Source: an uncultured Odoribacter sp. (GTDB lineage Bacteria; Bacteroidota; Bacteroidia; Bacteroidales; Marinifilaceae). From it: DNA of 27,018 bases. The position numbers and the translations under genes are program-made. The notes beneath the pieces are model-generated. The model saw nothing but the letters and a program-made list of their open reading frames with translations. It searched no databases and had not been told where the DNA came from. Below are positions 17,601 through 25,214 of the stretch, in pieces. Position 1 is the stretch's first letter; every line of letters starts with the position of its first letter. Location: NCBI GenBank assembly GCA_905193145.1, contig CAJJNP010000025.1, forward strand, positions 1 to 27,018, in the 5' to 3' direction.

Positions 17601-18400
17601 TCAGGCAAATCAGGGAAGAGGTCTATCATTTCCTGTGTTGTCTTGAACCATTCCTGACGGGTATAGCGCATTCGCTTCGGGTCATCAATGTCTTTTTTTG
17701 TACTTAGACAAATCAGCAGATCGTGTGCTTCAGCATCCTCTTCGTTTAGGAAGTGAACGTCGTTGGTTGCCAACAGCTTAATGCCTAATTTCTTGGCAAT
17801 TTTAATTTTCTCCTGGATACATAGTTGCTGTTGGTCATATATTTCAGCGCGCTGCTTGGGATCGGCAGCAGGGTGGCGCATCACTTCCAGATAATAGTCT
17901 TCACCGAACAGATCCTGATACCATTTGGCTGCAGCCTCGGCCCCTTCAATATTGCCGGCCATGATTTTCTGGTCGATTTCACCGCCAAGGCAGGCTGATG
18001 AAACAATCAGGCCTTCGTGGTATTGTTGTAAAAGTTCTTTGTCGATACGCGGACGGTAGTAAAAACCTTCCACATGGGCAGCGGAAACCAGTTTGACCAG
18101 ATTTTTGTATCCGGTCAGATTTTTGGCCAATAATATAAGGTGCTCTCCTGAGCGGTCGATTTGCTGGGTTTTGTTAAATCGTGATACACGAGCTACGTAT
18201 GTTTCGCATCCGAGAATCGGTTTGATACCTTTTTTTCGACAGGTGTCATAAAAAAGTTTGATACCATACATGCTGCCGTGGTCAGTAAGCGATATGGCTG
18301 GCATCCCATCAGCTATAGCTTTATCTATCAGGCCGGGAATACTGGCGGCTCCGTCAAGTATCGAATATTGTGAGTGTACGTGGAAGTGTGTGAATTTCAT
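14642..18400 (-). CDS. dnaE: DNA polymerase III alpha subunit, DnaE type
   Basis: 1252 residues from the ATG at 18398-18400. A longer frame to 18460 would overlap purN, and MKFTHFHVHSQYS is the usual family start. Order: PHP domain about 1-270; palm and catalytic core with GPGRGSAAGS (415-424), SLPDIDVDFDD (453-463; catalytic Asp458 and Asp460), KMDFLGLRT (Asp611) and LYRPGPMEYIPSFIRRKHG; fingers and tail with IKGVGEAAVESII helix-hairpin-helix (894-906); OB domain about 1055-1140 (VTIAGIITGRREGKTKNGKDFG); variable C-terminal region with a polar linker about 1178-1206. All nine canonical PHP metal-site positions look filled: His7, His9, Asp40, His41, Glu66, His87, Cys137, Asp214, His216. It is the main replicative polymerase, co-transcribed with purN 25 bases upstream. 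No intein or split is seen. Confidence 0.96.
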   Translation of the reverse strand: MKFTHFHVHSQYSILDGAASIPGLIDKAIADGMPAISLTDHGSMYGIKLFYDTCRKKGIKPILGCETYVARVSRFNKTQQIDRSGEHLILLAKNLTGYKNLVKLVSAAHVEGFYYRPRIDKELLQQYHEGLIVSSACLGGEIDQKIMAGNIEGAEAAAKWYQDLFGEDYYLEVMRHPAADPKQRAEIYDQQQLCIQEKIKIAKKLGIKLLATNDVHFLNEEDAEAHDLLICLSTKKDIDDPKRMRYTRQEWFKTTQEMIDLFPDLPEAIANTQEVTDKVEEYQLDSDPLMPVFPIPPELGTEEEYRKKYSPEDLFNEFTRDEKGNVVMSEEDAQKKIKKLGGIDRLYRIKLEADYLKELTMKGVVKRYGENPAPEIMERIIFELHIMKTMGFPGYFLIVQDFIQAARDMGVIVGPGRGSAAGSAVAYCLGITNIDPIKYDLLFERFLNPDRISLPDIDVDFDDAGRQQVLEWVTQKYGADKVSHIVTFGSMAAKMAIKDVARVLKLELSESNRLAKMVPEAPKMTLKKAYKENPDLEKEKQSANPLISKTIQFAETLEGSIRQTGVHACGILISRDPLTDHIPIMPTEGESLMTTQYDGHFVEPIGLIKMDFLGLRTLSIIKTCLENIKISRHLVLDENKIPLDDEETFKLFSRGDTTGLFQFESPGMKKHLRALQPNRFEDLVAMNALYRPGPMEYIPSFIRRKHGEEPIEYDHPMMEPYLKDTYGITVYQEQVMLQSRALGNFTRGMSDTLRKAMGKKQFEMMAQLKDKFMEGCKNNPEFVKGAQEKGKSIEDLVNKIWGDWEAFASYAFNKSHSVCYAYIAYQTGFLKAHYPAEFMAANLSNNLSDISKVTIFMDECKRMGLNVLAPDVNESYNDFTVNSRGQIRFGMAAIKGVGEAAVESIIKEREQNDQYKDVYDFFERIDYRTVNKKTLENLITAGGLDSFGYHRAQFFRPIDATTNVLDTLVNYGQKKQQDALNLQTSLFGDTEGFEIAKPAIPDCEPWHDYEKSKKEKELIGIYLTSHPLDPYKLEMQLLCKPVEELNTNLENFKNKEVTIAGIITGRREGKTKNGKDFGIITIEDFSGTYELPFFGKDYANYHQYFIDETAIYVKGKVGPRWGNEKELTFNIQNVDLLETITQNAIKSIILQVDIEKLTLETINEIHNLFITDVTSQAYKEAQQKASEGKKSSQNLPDEQPNQNEVPLHFMLYDTQGNHVRMFSRTCKIRKSRELYEYFENNDAVKMKIEGQF

Positions 18401-18425
18401 GTATCGTTTGTGTGTATGTATATGA

Positions 18426-19004
18426 TTATTCCGATAGAATATCCTCGATTGTTCCCTCAATCACTTGTGGGAAATATTTATATTCCAATTCATGTACTTT
18501 TTCGGCTAAAGAATCTGGAGTGTCTTCTGGTGTTATCGGACATTTTGCTTGAAATATGATAGAACCAGAGTCATAGTGTTCGTTGACAAAATGAATGGTG
18601 ATACCACTCTCTTGCTCTTTGGCTGCAATGACAGCTTCGTGTACATGGTGCCCGTACATTCCTTTCCCGCCATAGGAAGGTAATAGAGCCGGATGTATAT
18701 TCACAATCCGGTTGGGATAGGCTGCTATAATAAAATCAGGAATCAACCATAGAAAACCGGCTAATACAATGAAATCAGTTTGCTCTTCTTCTAGTTGGTG
18801 CAAAATCTTTTCCGGATTGCGGAATGCTTGCCTATCAAAAACGGTCGTGGGGATATCGTATTTTTTGGCACGTTCCAAAACAAAGGCATCGGGGACGTTA
18901 CAATAGATTCTTTTTACGCAGAATTCCGGTTTTTGAGCGAAATGACAGATGATGTTTTCGGCGTTAGAACCTGATCCAGAGGCGAATATTGCTATATTTT
19001 TCAT
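18426..19004 (-). CDS. purN: Phosphoribosylglycinamide formyltransferase
   Basis: A 192-residue cytoplasmic enzyme of de novo purine synthesis that transfers formyl from 10-formyltetrahydrofolate to GAR. The N-terminal phosphate loop FASGSGSNAENI is at 7-18. The catalytic trio is Asn102, His104 (VNIHPALLPSYGGKG) and Asp145 (HYDSGSIIF). The residues after the HPALLPS motif (YGGKGMYG) follow the Bacteroidetes version. Length is normal. It is first in the purN-dnaE run and divergent from acpP across a shared promoter region. Confidence 0.95.
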   Translation of the reverse strand: MKNIAIFASGSGSNAENIICHFAQKPEFCVKRIYCNVPDAFVLERAKKYDIPTTVFDRQAFRNPEKILHQLEEEQTDFIVLAGFLWLIPDFIIAAYPNRIVNIHPALLPSYGGKGMYGHHVHEAVIAAKEQESGITIHFVNEHYDSGSIIFQAKCPITPEDTPDSLAEKVHELEYKYFPQVIEGTIEDILSE

Positions 19005-19031
19005 TTTGTAATTATTTAAATATCAAGGCTA

Positions 19032-19062
19032 TAAAGGTAGTGAAAGTTTAATTGTTGGCAAA
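19032..19062 (-). promoter_or_regulatory. Promoter for purN-dnaE
   Basis: On the minus strand TTTG (plus 19059-19062), 19 bases, then TACCTTTA (plus 19032-19039). This fits the Bacteroides -33/-7 pattern with one mismatch in the last base. It leaves a leader of about 20 bases before the ATG at 19004. Confidence 0.6.
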
Positions 19063-19089
19063 ATATTTTTTCAGTAAAAAAATAAACTC

Positions 19090-19097
19090 TACATTTG
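19090..19097 (+). promoter_or_regulatory. Bacteroides-type -7 box (TACATTTG) for acpP-fabF-rnc
   Basis: An exact TAnnTTTG match. The expected -33 position (about 19067-19070) is a T-run without the G. Transcription would start near 19104 and give a leader of about 70 bases before acpP. The leader holds a short hairpin, ACACT/AGTGT at 19120-19133 around TCAA. Confidence 0.6.
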
Positions 19098-19176
19098 TGC
19101 CTTGAATTTAGATTATTATACACTTCAAAGTGTGTAGAGTGAAATTAATAAGAATGTCTAATTAAAATTTAAAGCT

Positions 19177-19413
19177 ATGTCTGACATTACTGAAAGAGTA
19201 CAACGGATTATTGAAGAGAAATTAGGTGTAGATGCATCAGAAGTTAAACCAGAAGCAACCTTCACAAACGATTTAGGTGCAGATTCTTTGGATACCGTTG
19301 AGCTGATCATGGAATTGGAAAAAGAATTCAATATTACTATTCCGGACGATCAGGCAGAAAAAATCGTTACTGTAGGTGACGCTATCTCTTACGTAGAAGC
19401 TAACGTAAAGTAA
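19177..19413 (+). CDS. acpP: Acyl carrier protein
   Basis: A 78-residue acidic helical protein that carries growing acyl chains in type II fatty-acid synthesis. The phosphopantetheine attachment site is Ser37 in [15 protein letters not shown]. The N-terminal [12 protein letters not shown] and C-terminal [12 protein letters not shown] helices are canonical. It is directly followed by fabF after 16 bases, the classic order. The ATG is preceded by an A/T-rich leader without a strong Shine-Dalgarno. Confidence 0.97.
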   Translation: MSDITERVQRIIEEKLGVDASEVKPEATFTNDLGADSLDTVELIMELEKEFNITIPDDQAEKIVTVGDAISYVEANVK

Positions 19414-19429
19414 TTTAATACTGATTTGT

Positions 19430-20668
19430 ATGAATCTGAAACGAGTAGTAATTACAGGTCTTGGAACAATAAATCCTTTAGGCCATAACGTACCTGAGTT
19501 TTGGGACAACTTAATTAAGGGCGTCAGTGGCGCCGGTCCTATTACTCGTTTCGATGCGTCAAAATTCCGCACACAGCTTGCTTGTGAAGTGAAAAACTAC
19601 GAGCCGACAGCCTATTTTGATAAAAAGGAAGTTCGTAAAATGGACCTTTATACTCAATTCGGTATCATTGCCGCAAGAGAGGCATTAAAGGATTCTGGTT
19701 TGGATCTTGAGCAGGAAGATAAAAAGCGGATTGGAGTAATATGGGGAGCTGGAATCGGTGGTTTGCAGACATTCTTTGAAGAGTGTGATGCTTTTTCAAA
19801 GGGTGACGGAACGCCACGATTCAATCCTTTCTTTATTCCAAAGATGATCGCTAATATGGGTGGAGCCATGATTGCTATAGAAAATGGATTGAAAGGTCCT
19901 AACTATACAACGGTTTCTGCTTGTGCATCTTCTGCACATGCGATTTATGATGCATTGAATTTAATTCGTTTAGGAAAAGCTGATGTCATTGTTGCTGGAG
20001 GTTCTGAAGCTGCTGTTACCGTTGCTGGTGTTGGCGGTTTCAATGCTATGAAAGCAATTTCTACGCGCAATGATGATCCGCAGACTGCATCTCGTCCGTT
20101 TGATGCTGACCGTGATGGTTTTGTTATCGGCGAAGGTGGTGCAAGCTTGATTCTTGAAGAGTATGAACATGCAGTAAAACGTGGCGCACGTATTTATGCA
20201 GAGTTGGCTGGTGGTGCAGGAAACTGCGATGCATATCACATGACGGCTCCGAATCCGGATGGTGCTTACGATGTTATGTTATTGGCTCTTGAAGATGCAG
20301 GAATGAAACCTGAAGATATTGATTATATCAATGTCCATGGTACTTCTACCGGTTTAGGTGACGTTTCTGAACCCTCTGCAATTGTAAGAGTTTTTGGCGA
20401 ACATGCTTATGATTTGAATATCAGTTCTACTAAATCAATGACTGGACACTTATTGGGTGCTGCCGGTGCGATTGAAGCCATTGCATGTACTTTGGCTGTA
20501 CAGAACGATATTGTTCCTCCGACCATTAACTTCCATAATTTGGCTCCTGAAATTGACCCGAAATTGAACTTGACGGTTAATGAAGCTCAGAAGCGTGAGG
20601 TGAAAGTTGCTATGAGCAATACCTTCGGATTTGGTGGACACAACGCATGTATCGTTATAAAAAAGTAA
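19430..20668 (+). CDS. fabF: 3-oxoacyl-[acyl-carrier-protein] synthase II
   Basis: A 412-residue condensing enzyme that elongates acyl-ACP with malonyl-ACP. The catalytic triad is Cys165 (VSACASSAHA), His303 (NVHGTSTGLGD) and His340 (KSMTGHLLGAAGA), with Lys335 before it. The glycine-rich GFGGHN loop is at 400-405. Length and the Cys-His-His arrangement mark KAS I/II; pairing with acpP favours FabF. It stands between acpP (16 bases) and rnc (25 bases) on one transcript. No C-terminal fusion or missing residue seen. Confidence 0.96.
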   Translation: MNLKRVVITGLGTINPLGHNVPEFWDNLIKGVSGAGPITRFDASKFRTQLACEVKNYEPTAYFDKKEVRKMDLYTQFGIIAAREALKDSGLDLEQEDKKRIGVIWGAGIGGLQTFFEECDAFSKGDGTPRFNPFFIPKMIANMGGAMIAIENGLKGPNYTTVSACASSAHAIYDALNLIRLGKADVIVAGGSEAAVTVAGVGGFNAMKAISTRNDDPQTASRPFDADRDGFVIGEGGASLILEEYEHAVKRGARIYAELAGGAGNCDAYHMTAPNPDGAYDVMLLALEDAGMKPEDIDYINVHGTSTGLGDVSEPSAIVRVFGEHAYDLNISSTKSMTGHLLGAAGAIEAIACTLAVQNDIVPPTINFHNLAPEIDPKLNLTVNEAQKREVKVAMSNTFGFGGHNACIVIKK

Positions 20669-20693
20669 TCACATACAACTAAACCCTTGGACT

Positions 20694-21437
20694 GTGATTA
20701 AGCAAATAATTCAATCCATAAGACTTTACATTCATAGAAATGGCAAGTTTTATGGATTGTCTATTTCTCAACTGGGCTTTGTCCCAAACAATAAAGGGCT
20801 GTATCGTTTGGCTCTTTTGCATAAATCGGCATCTAAAATGACTGCAAATGGAGTCGTTCTTAATTATGAACGTCTTGAATTTTTAGGTGATGCAGTATTG
20901 GGGGCTATTGTTGCCGAATTGTTATATAAATTCTTTCCGAATCAGGATGAAGGTTTCCTGACACGTGTACGCTCTAAAGTTGTGAGTCGCGAATCATTAA
21001 ATGAATTGGCTATAAATATCGGCCTGGATAAAGAGGTCGTTGCCAAATCAGATATCTCACACAACAAGCATATCTATGGGGATGTATTCGAAGCCTTTGT
21101 GGGTGCTATGTTTTTGGATCAGGGTTTTGTAAATACAAAGCGTTTTATAGAAAAATTTATTTTCCCGAATTTTTTTGATATAAAAAATCTGGTTGCTGTT
21201 GATACTAATTACAAGAGCAGGTTGATTGAATGGGGGCAGAAAAATAAAATGGATGTGCAATTCCAAACAGAAGAAGCTTATCGCAGACGTCAGAATCGTT
21301 TTTTATGTGTAGTGACTATTCAAGGTGAAGAAAAAGGTCGTGGCGAAGGTGGTTCTAAAAAAGAAGCAGAACAACATGCAGCAGAAGTTGTGGTGAATGC
21401 TTTGCCCAAACCGGCAGTCAGTGGTGTCGAAGAATAG
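20694..21437 (+). CDS. rnc: Ribonuclease III
   Basis: 247 residues with a GTG start at 20694. The first internal Met (residue 49) would remove part of the catalytic domain, so GTG is preferred. Endonuclease domain about 30-165 with the signature NYERLEFLGDAVLG (57-70). The catalytic-site acids match Glu59, Glu62, Asp66, Asp130 and Glu133 (GDVFEAFVGAMFLDQG). The double-stranded RNA-binding domain about 172-237 ends in GGSKKEAEQHAAEVVV. It processes rRNA precursors and cuts double-stranded RNA. It has an N-terminal extension of about 30 residues relative to E. coli RNase III. The acpP-fabF-rnc linkage is a common arrangement. It is convergent with efp. Confidence 0.95.
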   Translation: MIKQIIQSIRLYIHRNGKFYGLSISQLGFVPNNKGLYRLALLHKSASKMTANGVVLNYERLEFLGDAVLGAIVAELLYKFFPNQDEGFLTRVRSKVVSRESLNELAINIGLDKEVVAKSDISHNKHIYGDVFEAFVGAMFLDQGFVNTKRFIEKFIFPNFFDIKNLVAVDTNYKSRLIEWGQKNKMDVQFQTEEAYRRRQNRFLCVVTIQGEEKGRGEGGSKKEAEQHAAEVVVNALPKPAVSGVEE

Positions 21438-21457
21438 GTTTGCTTGTAGATACAAAA

Positions 21458-21503
21458 AAGGCTACAAGCGATAAAATCGAAATCAATCTTTGCTTATAGC
21501 CTT
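21458..21503. terminator. Bidirectional terminator-like hairpin between rnc and efp
   Basis: AAGGCTACAAGC (21458-21469) pairs with GCTTATAGCCTT (21492-21503) at 11 of 12 positions, with a 22-base loop that itself contains CGAT/ATCG. Six A precede it (T-run for the minus strand); the plus side is followed by GTTTATA. Convergent genes flank it. Less compact than the other two terminators. Confidence 0.65.
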
Positions 21504-21527
21504 GTTTATACAATTAAATACGTTAGA

Positions 21528-22094
21528 TTAACGAACGCGCTCTACGTATGAACCGTCTGCTGTTGATACGCGGATTTTTTCTCCTGTCTCAACAAATAAT
21601 GGTACCATTACTCTGGCTCCTGTTTCAACTTCAGCTGCTTTCAATGCAGTAGAAGAAGCGGTATCACCTTTCAGACCTGGTTCAGTGTAAGTAACTTCTA
21701 AAACTACACTAGGCATTAATTCAACATACAGCGGAGTTTCAGTATCTGCATGCACTACCATTTCCACTGCATCTCCCTCTTTTAAGAACTGCGGTGCGTT
21801 AATCAGTTCTTCAGGAATATTAATCTGTTCGTAAGTTTCAGTATGCATCATCACATAGTCGCTTCCCTCTTTGTACAGGAACTGATACGGACGTCTTTCG
21901 ATGCGTGCTGTGTCGATTTTAATTCCTGATGTAAAAGTATTTTCCAGAATTCTTCCGGTTTTTACATTTCTCAGTTTGGTTCTCACGAAAGCCGGACCTT
22001 TACCGGGTTTTACGTGTTGGAACTGTACGATTGTATATAAATCGTCTTTGAATACAATACATAATCCGTTGCGGAAATCTGCTGTTGTTGCCAT
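21528..22094 (-). CDS. efp: Elongation factor P
   Basis: A 188-residue translation factor that relieves ribosome stalling at proline runs. Three beta-barrel domains: KOW-like N-terminal domain with the tip loop [15 protein letters not shown], where Lys32 is the position that is modified in other bacteria; OB domain about 65-125 ([19 protein letters not shown]); C-terminal OB domain with the EF-P signature [25 protein letters not shown] region. No epmA/epmB-like modification gene is in the window. It has its own promoter and ends at the hairpin shared with rnc. Confidence 0.97.
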   Translation of the reverse strand: MATTADFRNGLCIVFKDDLYTIVQFQHVKPGKGPAFVRTKLRNVKTGRILENTFTSGIKIDTARIERRPYQFLYKEGSDYVMMHTETYEQINIPEELINAPQFLKEGDAVEMVVHADTETPLYVELMPSVVLEVTYTEPGLKGDTASSTALKAAEVETGARVMVPLFVETGEKIRVSTADGSYVERVR

Positions 22095-22132
22095 TTATTC
22101 TAATCTTTTAATGTGTATTTTATTTTAGGCTG

Positions 22133-22163
22133 CAAATGTAGTAAAAACAGATGAATTCGCCAA
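22133..22163 (-). promoter_or_regulatory. Promoter for efp
   Basis: On the minus strand TTG (plus 22161-22163), 20 bases, then TACATTTG (plus 22133-22140), an exact -7 match. The leader is about 30 bases to the ATG at 22094. Confidence 0.65.
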
Positions 22164-22239
22164 GTAGTCATACCATTAACATCCTATTTCCTTTGAAATG
22201 GAATGGATGATATATATGTTTTTATTTGATTTAAAGGTC

Positions 22240-22557
22240 TTATTCTGCTTTGTAAGTGTAGTTCCCAAAACCTAACAGCATGAAAAATATTGCAGGAAGG
22301 AGGATTAAGCCTATTGTAAAACCGACACCCTGACCGAATCTCTTCGCAATTTCATTGTATAAAAGAATGCTGAATACAATGTTGGCAATTGGAATGAAAA
22401 ACATGATAACCCACCAGCCCGGTTTTTGGGCAACTTGTGTAAGAAGGTAAAGGTTGTAAATTGGAATAAGTCCGCCCCAACCTGGTTGTCCGGCTTTTTC
22501 AAGGGTTTTCCATACTCCGATAATAAATACGACGAAGAATGCTACAGCAAAAGTCAT
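22240..22557 (-). CDS. Small three-helix membrane protein, DUF5684-like
   Basis: 105 residues, very hydrophobic, with membrane segments at about 3-17, 45-66 and 77-97. The recurring motifs KAGQPGWGGLIPIYNLYLL and QKPGWWVIMFFIPIANIV (two proline-glycine-tryptophan units), then AKRFGQGVGFTIGLILLP and a terminal LGFG, are those of the DUF5684 group of small membrane proteins. That group is related in sequence style to segments found next to signal peptidases. No catalytic residue is visible. Function unknown. It is a single gene with a possible -7 box at 22598-22605, between efp and an unrecognised secreted protein. Confidence 0.75.
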   Translation of the reverse strand: MTFAVAFFVVFIIGVWKTLEKAGQPGWGGLIPIYNLYLLTQVAQKPGWWVIMFFIPIANIVFSILLYNEIAKRFGQGVGFTIGLILLPAIFFMLLGFGNYTYKAE

Positions 22558-22597
22558 AGTAATACGTATTAAGATATTAATAAAATATTATGTGCAA

Positions 22598-22605
22598 CAA
22601 ATATA
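22598..22605 (-). promoter_or_regulatory. Bacteroides-type -7 box (TATATTTG on minus) for the small membrane protein gene
   Basis: CAAATATA on plus reads TATATTTG on minus, an exact consensus match 40 bases before the ATG. There is no matching TTG at about 20 bases upstream. Confidence 0.45.
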
Positions 22606-22659
22606 ACTTAAAAACACAAATAAGAACACGTATCATAAGAATAAATAGAGGAAATTTTA

Positions 22660-23706
22660 TCAGTAATTTCTTACTGAATAATAGTCCCAGGTGATATGTG
22701 TTTGTTTAACTTTACCTTGTCCCATCAATAGCATACTTTCTTGGGTTATTATTTCTTTGGGCCAACCATCGGCAAAATGTTTTATGTGGATATAGCTGTT
22801 TCGGGTCAGGTCTTCTTTTACTTGCTGCTCAAAACCTTTGTTCAAGGCTTCGTTAGCTTCTTTTTTCCATTTTTTACCTCCTATGGTGTTTACCATTTCT
22901 TGGGTCAAAGCTTTTATATCCTCTTTTGGAATATATTCATAGAGGTCGATGGTGATTCCATATTCTCCGGTTTCAGAGTCTGCGTAAATATCATAATATG
23001 TGTCTGATTCATATTCTTCTTCGGTGGCGTTTTGGTGTTCTTTTCTTGAGCCTAATGTGTATTGGTTGCCATGAATGGAGAACAGCAGTTCCAGTTCCTC
23101 GACATATCCGGCTACAAGTGCTTCTGCATCGATGTGTTGAGAAATGGCTTTAGTCACGTCGAAGTCGTGTTTTTTTATGGCTTTGATTTCCGGTAGTTTT
23201 TCCATTTCCTTGCATGCCATTTTGAATAAATTCTTGCTTTGTTTCTTGATTTCGTTAAGGTTATCGTATGCGAGAATGGTTCCGTATTCGTCAATGCGGA
23301 ATTTTATAACCGTGCCGATGATTTTTTCTCCGAATGCTTTTACCAGTTGATTTTGTAGTTTGCCTTCAAGGGAGGTTGCACTTGTATCAGCTTGAAAATC
23401 CAGAAATGTATATTCCATATTATATCCTTGTGGTGTGGAGTCGGTTACTGTTAGCATAACTTGAGTAGATAATGCGGACAAACGGATGGTGTCTTTCTCT
23501 TTGATTTTCCAGGAACTTTCACCAATGCAATAGATAAATGTATCCCGTTTGCAGAAATAGGAGACAACTGTGATGTTTGAATCTGCTGCTACGGAGTCTT
23601 GCAGACGTTTGTCTGTTGGGTGCATGTCTGTTGCTTCAGCAGGTGATAGGAATAATAATAAACCGAGCAGGCTGAGTAAACCCAATAGTGGAATATTTAT
23701 TTTCAT
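22660..23706 (-). CDS. Secreted protein of unknown function
   Basis: 348 residues that I do not recognise. An N-terminal signal peptide (MKINIPLLGL then leucine-rich) has a likely cleavage after AEA at residue 25, and no lipobox, so it is probably periplasmic or surface-exposed without a lipid. The mature part is mixed alpha/beta, rich in Lys and Glu, with three Cys (52, 60, 165), an acidic tyrosine-rich stretch about 228-247 and a helical Lys/Glu stretch about 279-300. FRIDEYGTILAYDNLNEI (136-153) resembles the strand-turn-strand signature seen in several exported Bacteroidetes proteins of unknown role. No enzyme motif or repeats seen. The gene stands alone between two membrane-protein genes. 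It looks real: full signal peptide and no internal stop. Confidence 0.8.
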   Translation of the reverse strand: MKINIPLLGLLSLLGLLLFLSPAEATDMHPTDKRLQDSVAADSNITVVSYFCKRDTFIYCIGESSWKIKEKDTIRLSALSTQVMLTVTDSTPQGYNMEYTFLDFQADTSATSLEGKLQNQLVKAFGEKIIGTVIKFRIDEYGTILAYDNLNEIKKQSKNLFKMACKEMEKLPEIKAIKKHDFDVTKAISQHIDAEALVAGYVEELELLFSIHGNQYTLGSRKEHQNATEEEYESDTYYDIYADSETGEYGITIDLYEYIPKEDIKALTQEMVNTIGGKKWKKEANEALNKGFEQQVKEDLTRNSYIHIKHFADGWPKEIITQESMLLMGQGKVKQTHITWDYYSVRNY

Positions 23707-23864
23707 AAGTCTAGATATTTTGTTGGATTTGGTAAAATTAGTTCCAATGCAATATTAATATAAAAAAAGCGACTTGTATATGTGTATGTGTTTTTTTTTG
23801 TTAAAAATATTGGTTTGTAGAATGTATATAATGGATTGACCGGGATTTGTATTTCTGAATTTGT

Positions 23865-25124
23865 TTATTTGGAGTGGTTTGCTTTATAGGCTTGCTGGAA
23901 TGAAAGGGCGACTGTCGGTTTGTATGTTTTGGCAAAAAGTATGGATATCAGAATGCAAGCCAGTCCTGATAATGTGATAACTGTCGGAAGCCCGAAGCGG
24001 TCGACCATGGCACCTAGCACCATGCTGCCTAGGGGGCTGATGCCGGTGAATGTCATGGCCAGGTATCCCATAACGCGTCCCCGTTTGTTTTCGTCTGTTA
24101 GTTCCTGTACTAGGGTGTTGATAGAAGCAGCCGTGGCAATAAGGGCAAATCCGGCTGGTATGCATGCCATTACAGCAATGGGAATGTCGTGTGTCCCGGC
24201 AAGGGTAAGAAGGCTGCCGCCTAGTAGCAGGCCGGAAAGTGAAATAAATCGTTCCAATCCGATGCTGTTTTTTCGGATGGCAAGATAGATGGCTGCAATA
24301 AAAGAGCCGATGCCGGTGCAAGTCATTAATCCGCCGAGAAGTTCGCTTCCTCCTCCCAATATATCTTTGACATAAGCGGGAATGAACGTTACTAACGGTA
24401 GTCCGAAAAAACTGAAAGCACACATGGTAAGCAATAGAACTCGAATTGCCTCCTGTTGTCGGATATAGCTGAATCCTTCATACATTTCTGTAATGACATT
24501 TCCTCGTTTATTTTGTGGATGAAATTCCACTTGGTGTATCATGGACAGGGCAATAAGCACACCTATGTAACTTAGTCCGTTGATAAGGAAACACCAGCCT
24601 TCTCCGATGATACTGATGATGACGCCTCCGATGGCGGGACCTATCAAGCGAGAACCATTGATGACAGCAGAGTTTAAGGCAATGGCGTTACCCAGTTCGT
24701 CTTTATTTACCAGACTGGGATAAAATGCCTGGCGGGTCGGGTTGTCTAAGGCATTGACACATCCGATGAAAAGGCACAGTGCTAACAGGTGCCATACTTC
24801 AATATACCCGGAAAGAGACAGTAGGCCTAATGCTACAGCTTGTAGCATAGACAGACTTTGTGTGAAAAATAGAATTTTTCGGCGGTCTGTCCGGTCGGTC
24901 CATACGCTCATGAGGGGTGTTAGGATTAGTACTGGGATTTGTGACATGAAAGCTGTACTGGCTAGCAATAGTACAGAGCCGGTCAGTCGGTAGACCAGCC
25001 AGCTCATGGCAACCTGTTGCATCCAGGTGCCAATCAAGGAGATGCTCATCCCGCAGAAATATAGACGGAAGTTTCTGTTTCTTAAGGAGGTCGTTATTTG
25101 TGCGAATAATCCAAATTGTGGCAT
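23865..25124 (-). CDS. Major facilitator superfamily exporter, MFS_3 / EntS-like
   Basis: 419 residues with about 11-12 membrane segments. The N-terminus LRNRNFRLYFCGMSISLIGTWMQQVAMSWLVYRLTGS and the loop DRTDRRK (77-83) are typical of the MFS_3 group, which includes enterobactin exporter EntS and related drug or siderophore exporters. DNPTRQAFYPSLVNKDELGNAIALNS (about 127-152) is the group's cytoplasmic-loop motif. ENKRGRVMGYLAMTFTGISPLGSMVLG begins the C-terminal half. The substrate is not given by the sequence, and no siderophore gene is nearby. It is divergent from the porin gene with a shared 150-bp region. Confidence 0.88.
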   Translation of the reverse strand: MPQFGLFAQITTSLRNRNFRLYFCGMSISLIGTWMQQVAMSWLVYRLTGSVLLLASTAFMSQIPVLILTPLMSVWTDRTDRRKILFFTQSLSMLQAVALGLLSLSGYIEVWHLLALCLFIGCVNALDNPTRQAFYPSLVNKDELGNAIALNSAVINGSRLIGPAIGGVIISIIGEGWCFLINGLSYIGVLIALSMIHQVEFHPQNKRGNVITEMYEGFSYIRQQEAIRVLLLTMCAFSFFGLPLVTFIPAYVKDILGGGSELLGGLMTCTGIGSFIAAIYLAIRKNSIGLERFISLSGLLLGGSLLTLAGTHDIPIAVMACIPAGFALIATAASINTLVQELTDENKRGRVMGYLAMTFTGISPLGSMVLGAMVDRFGLPTVITLSGLACILISILFAKTYKPTVALSFQQAYKANHSK

Positions 25125-25150
25125 GATGCTGTCGGTAAAGTTTCAGCTGA

Positions 25151-25158
25151 CAAAGATA
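25151..25158 (-). promoter_or_regulatory. Bacteroides-type -7 box (TATCTTTG on minus) for the MFS gene
   Basis: CAAAGATA on plus reads TATCTTTG on minus, an exact match 26 bases before the ATG at 25124. No TTG at the expected -33 distance. Confidence 0.5.
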
Positions 25159-25182
25159 CGAATTTACTTCATTCCCGGTGGA

Positions 25183-25214
25183 TTTGTACAATCATCTTTG
25201 TTTTTGTACTTTTG
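25183..25214 (+). promoter_or_regulatory. Promoter for the porin gene
   Basis: TTTG (25183-25186), exactly 20 bases, then TACTTTTG (25207-25214). Both elements match the Bacteroides consensus fully; this is the best promoter in the window. The leader to the ATG at 25277 is about 55 bases. Confidence 0.75.

Noticed and set aside
18401..18460. Upstream start for dnaE
   Set aside because: It overlaps purN and adds 20 residues without family support; MKFTHFHVHS is the usual start.
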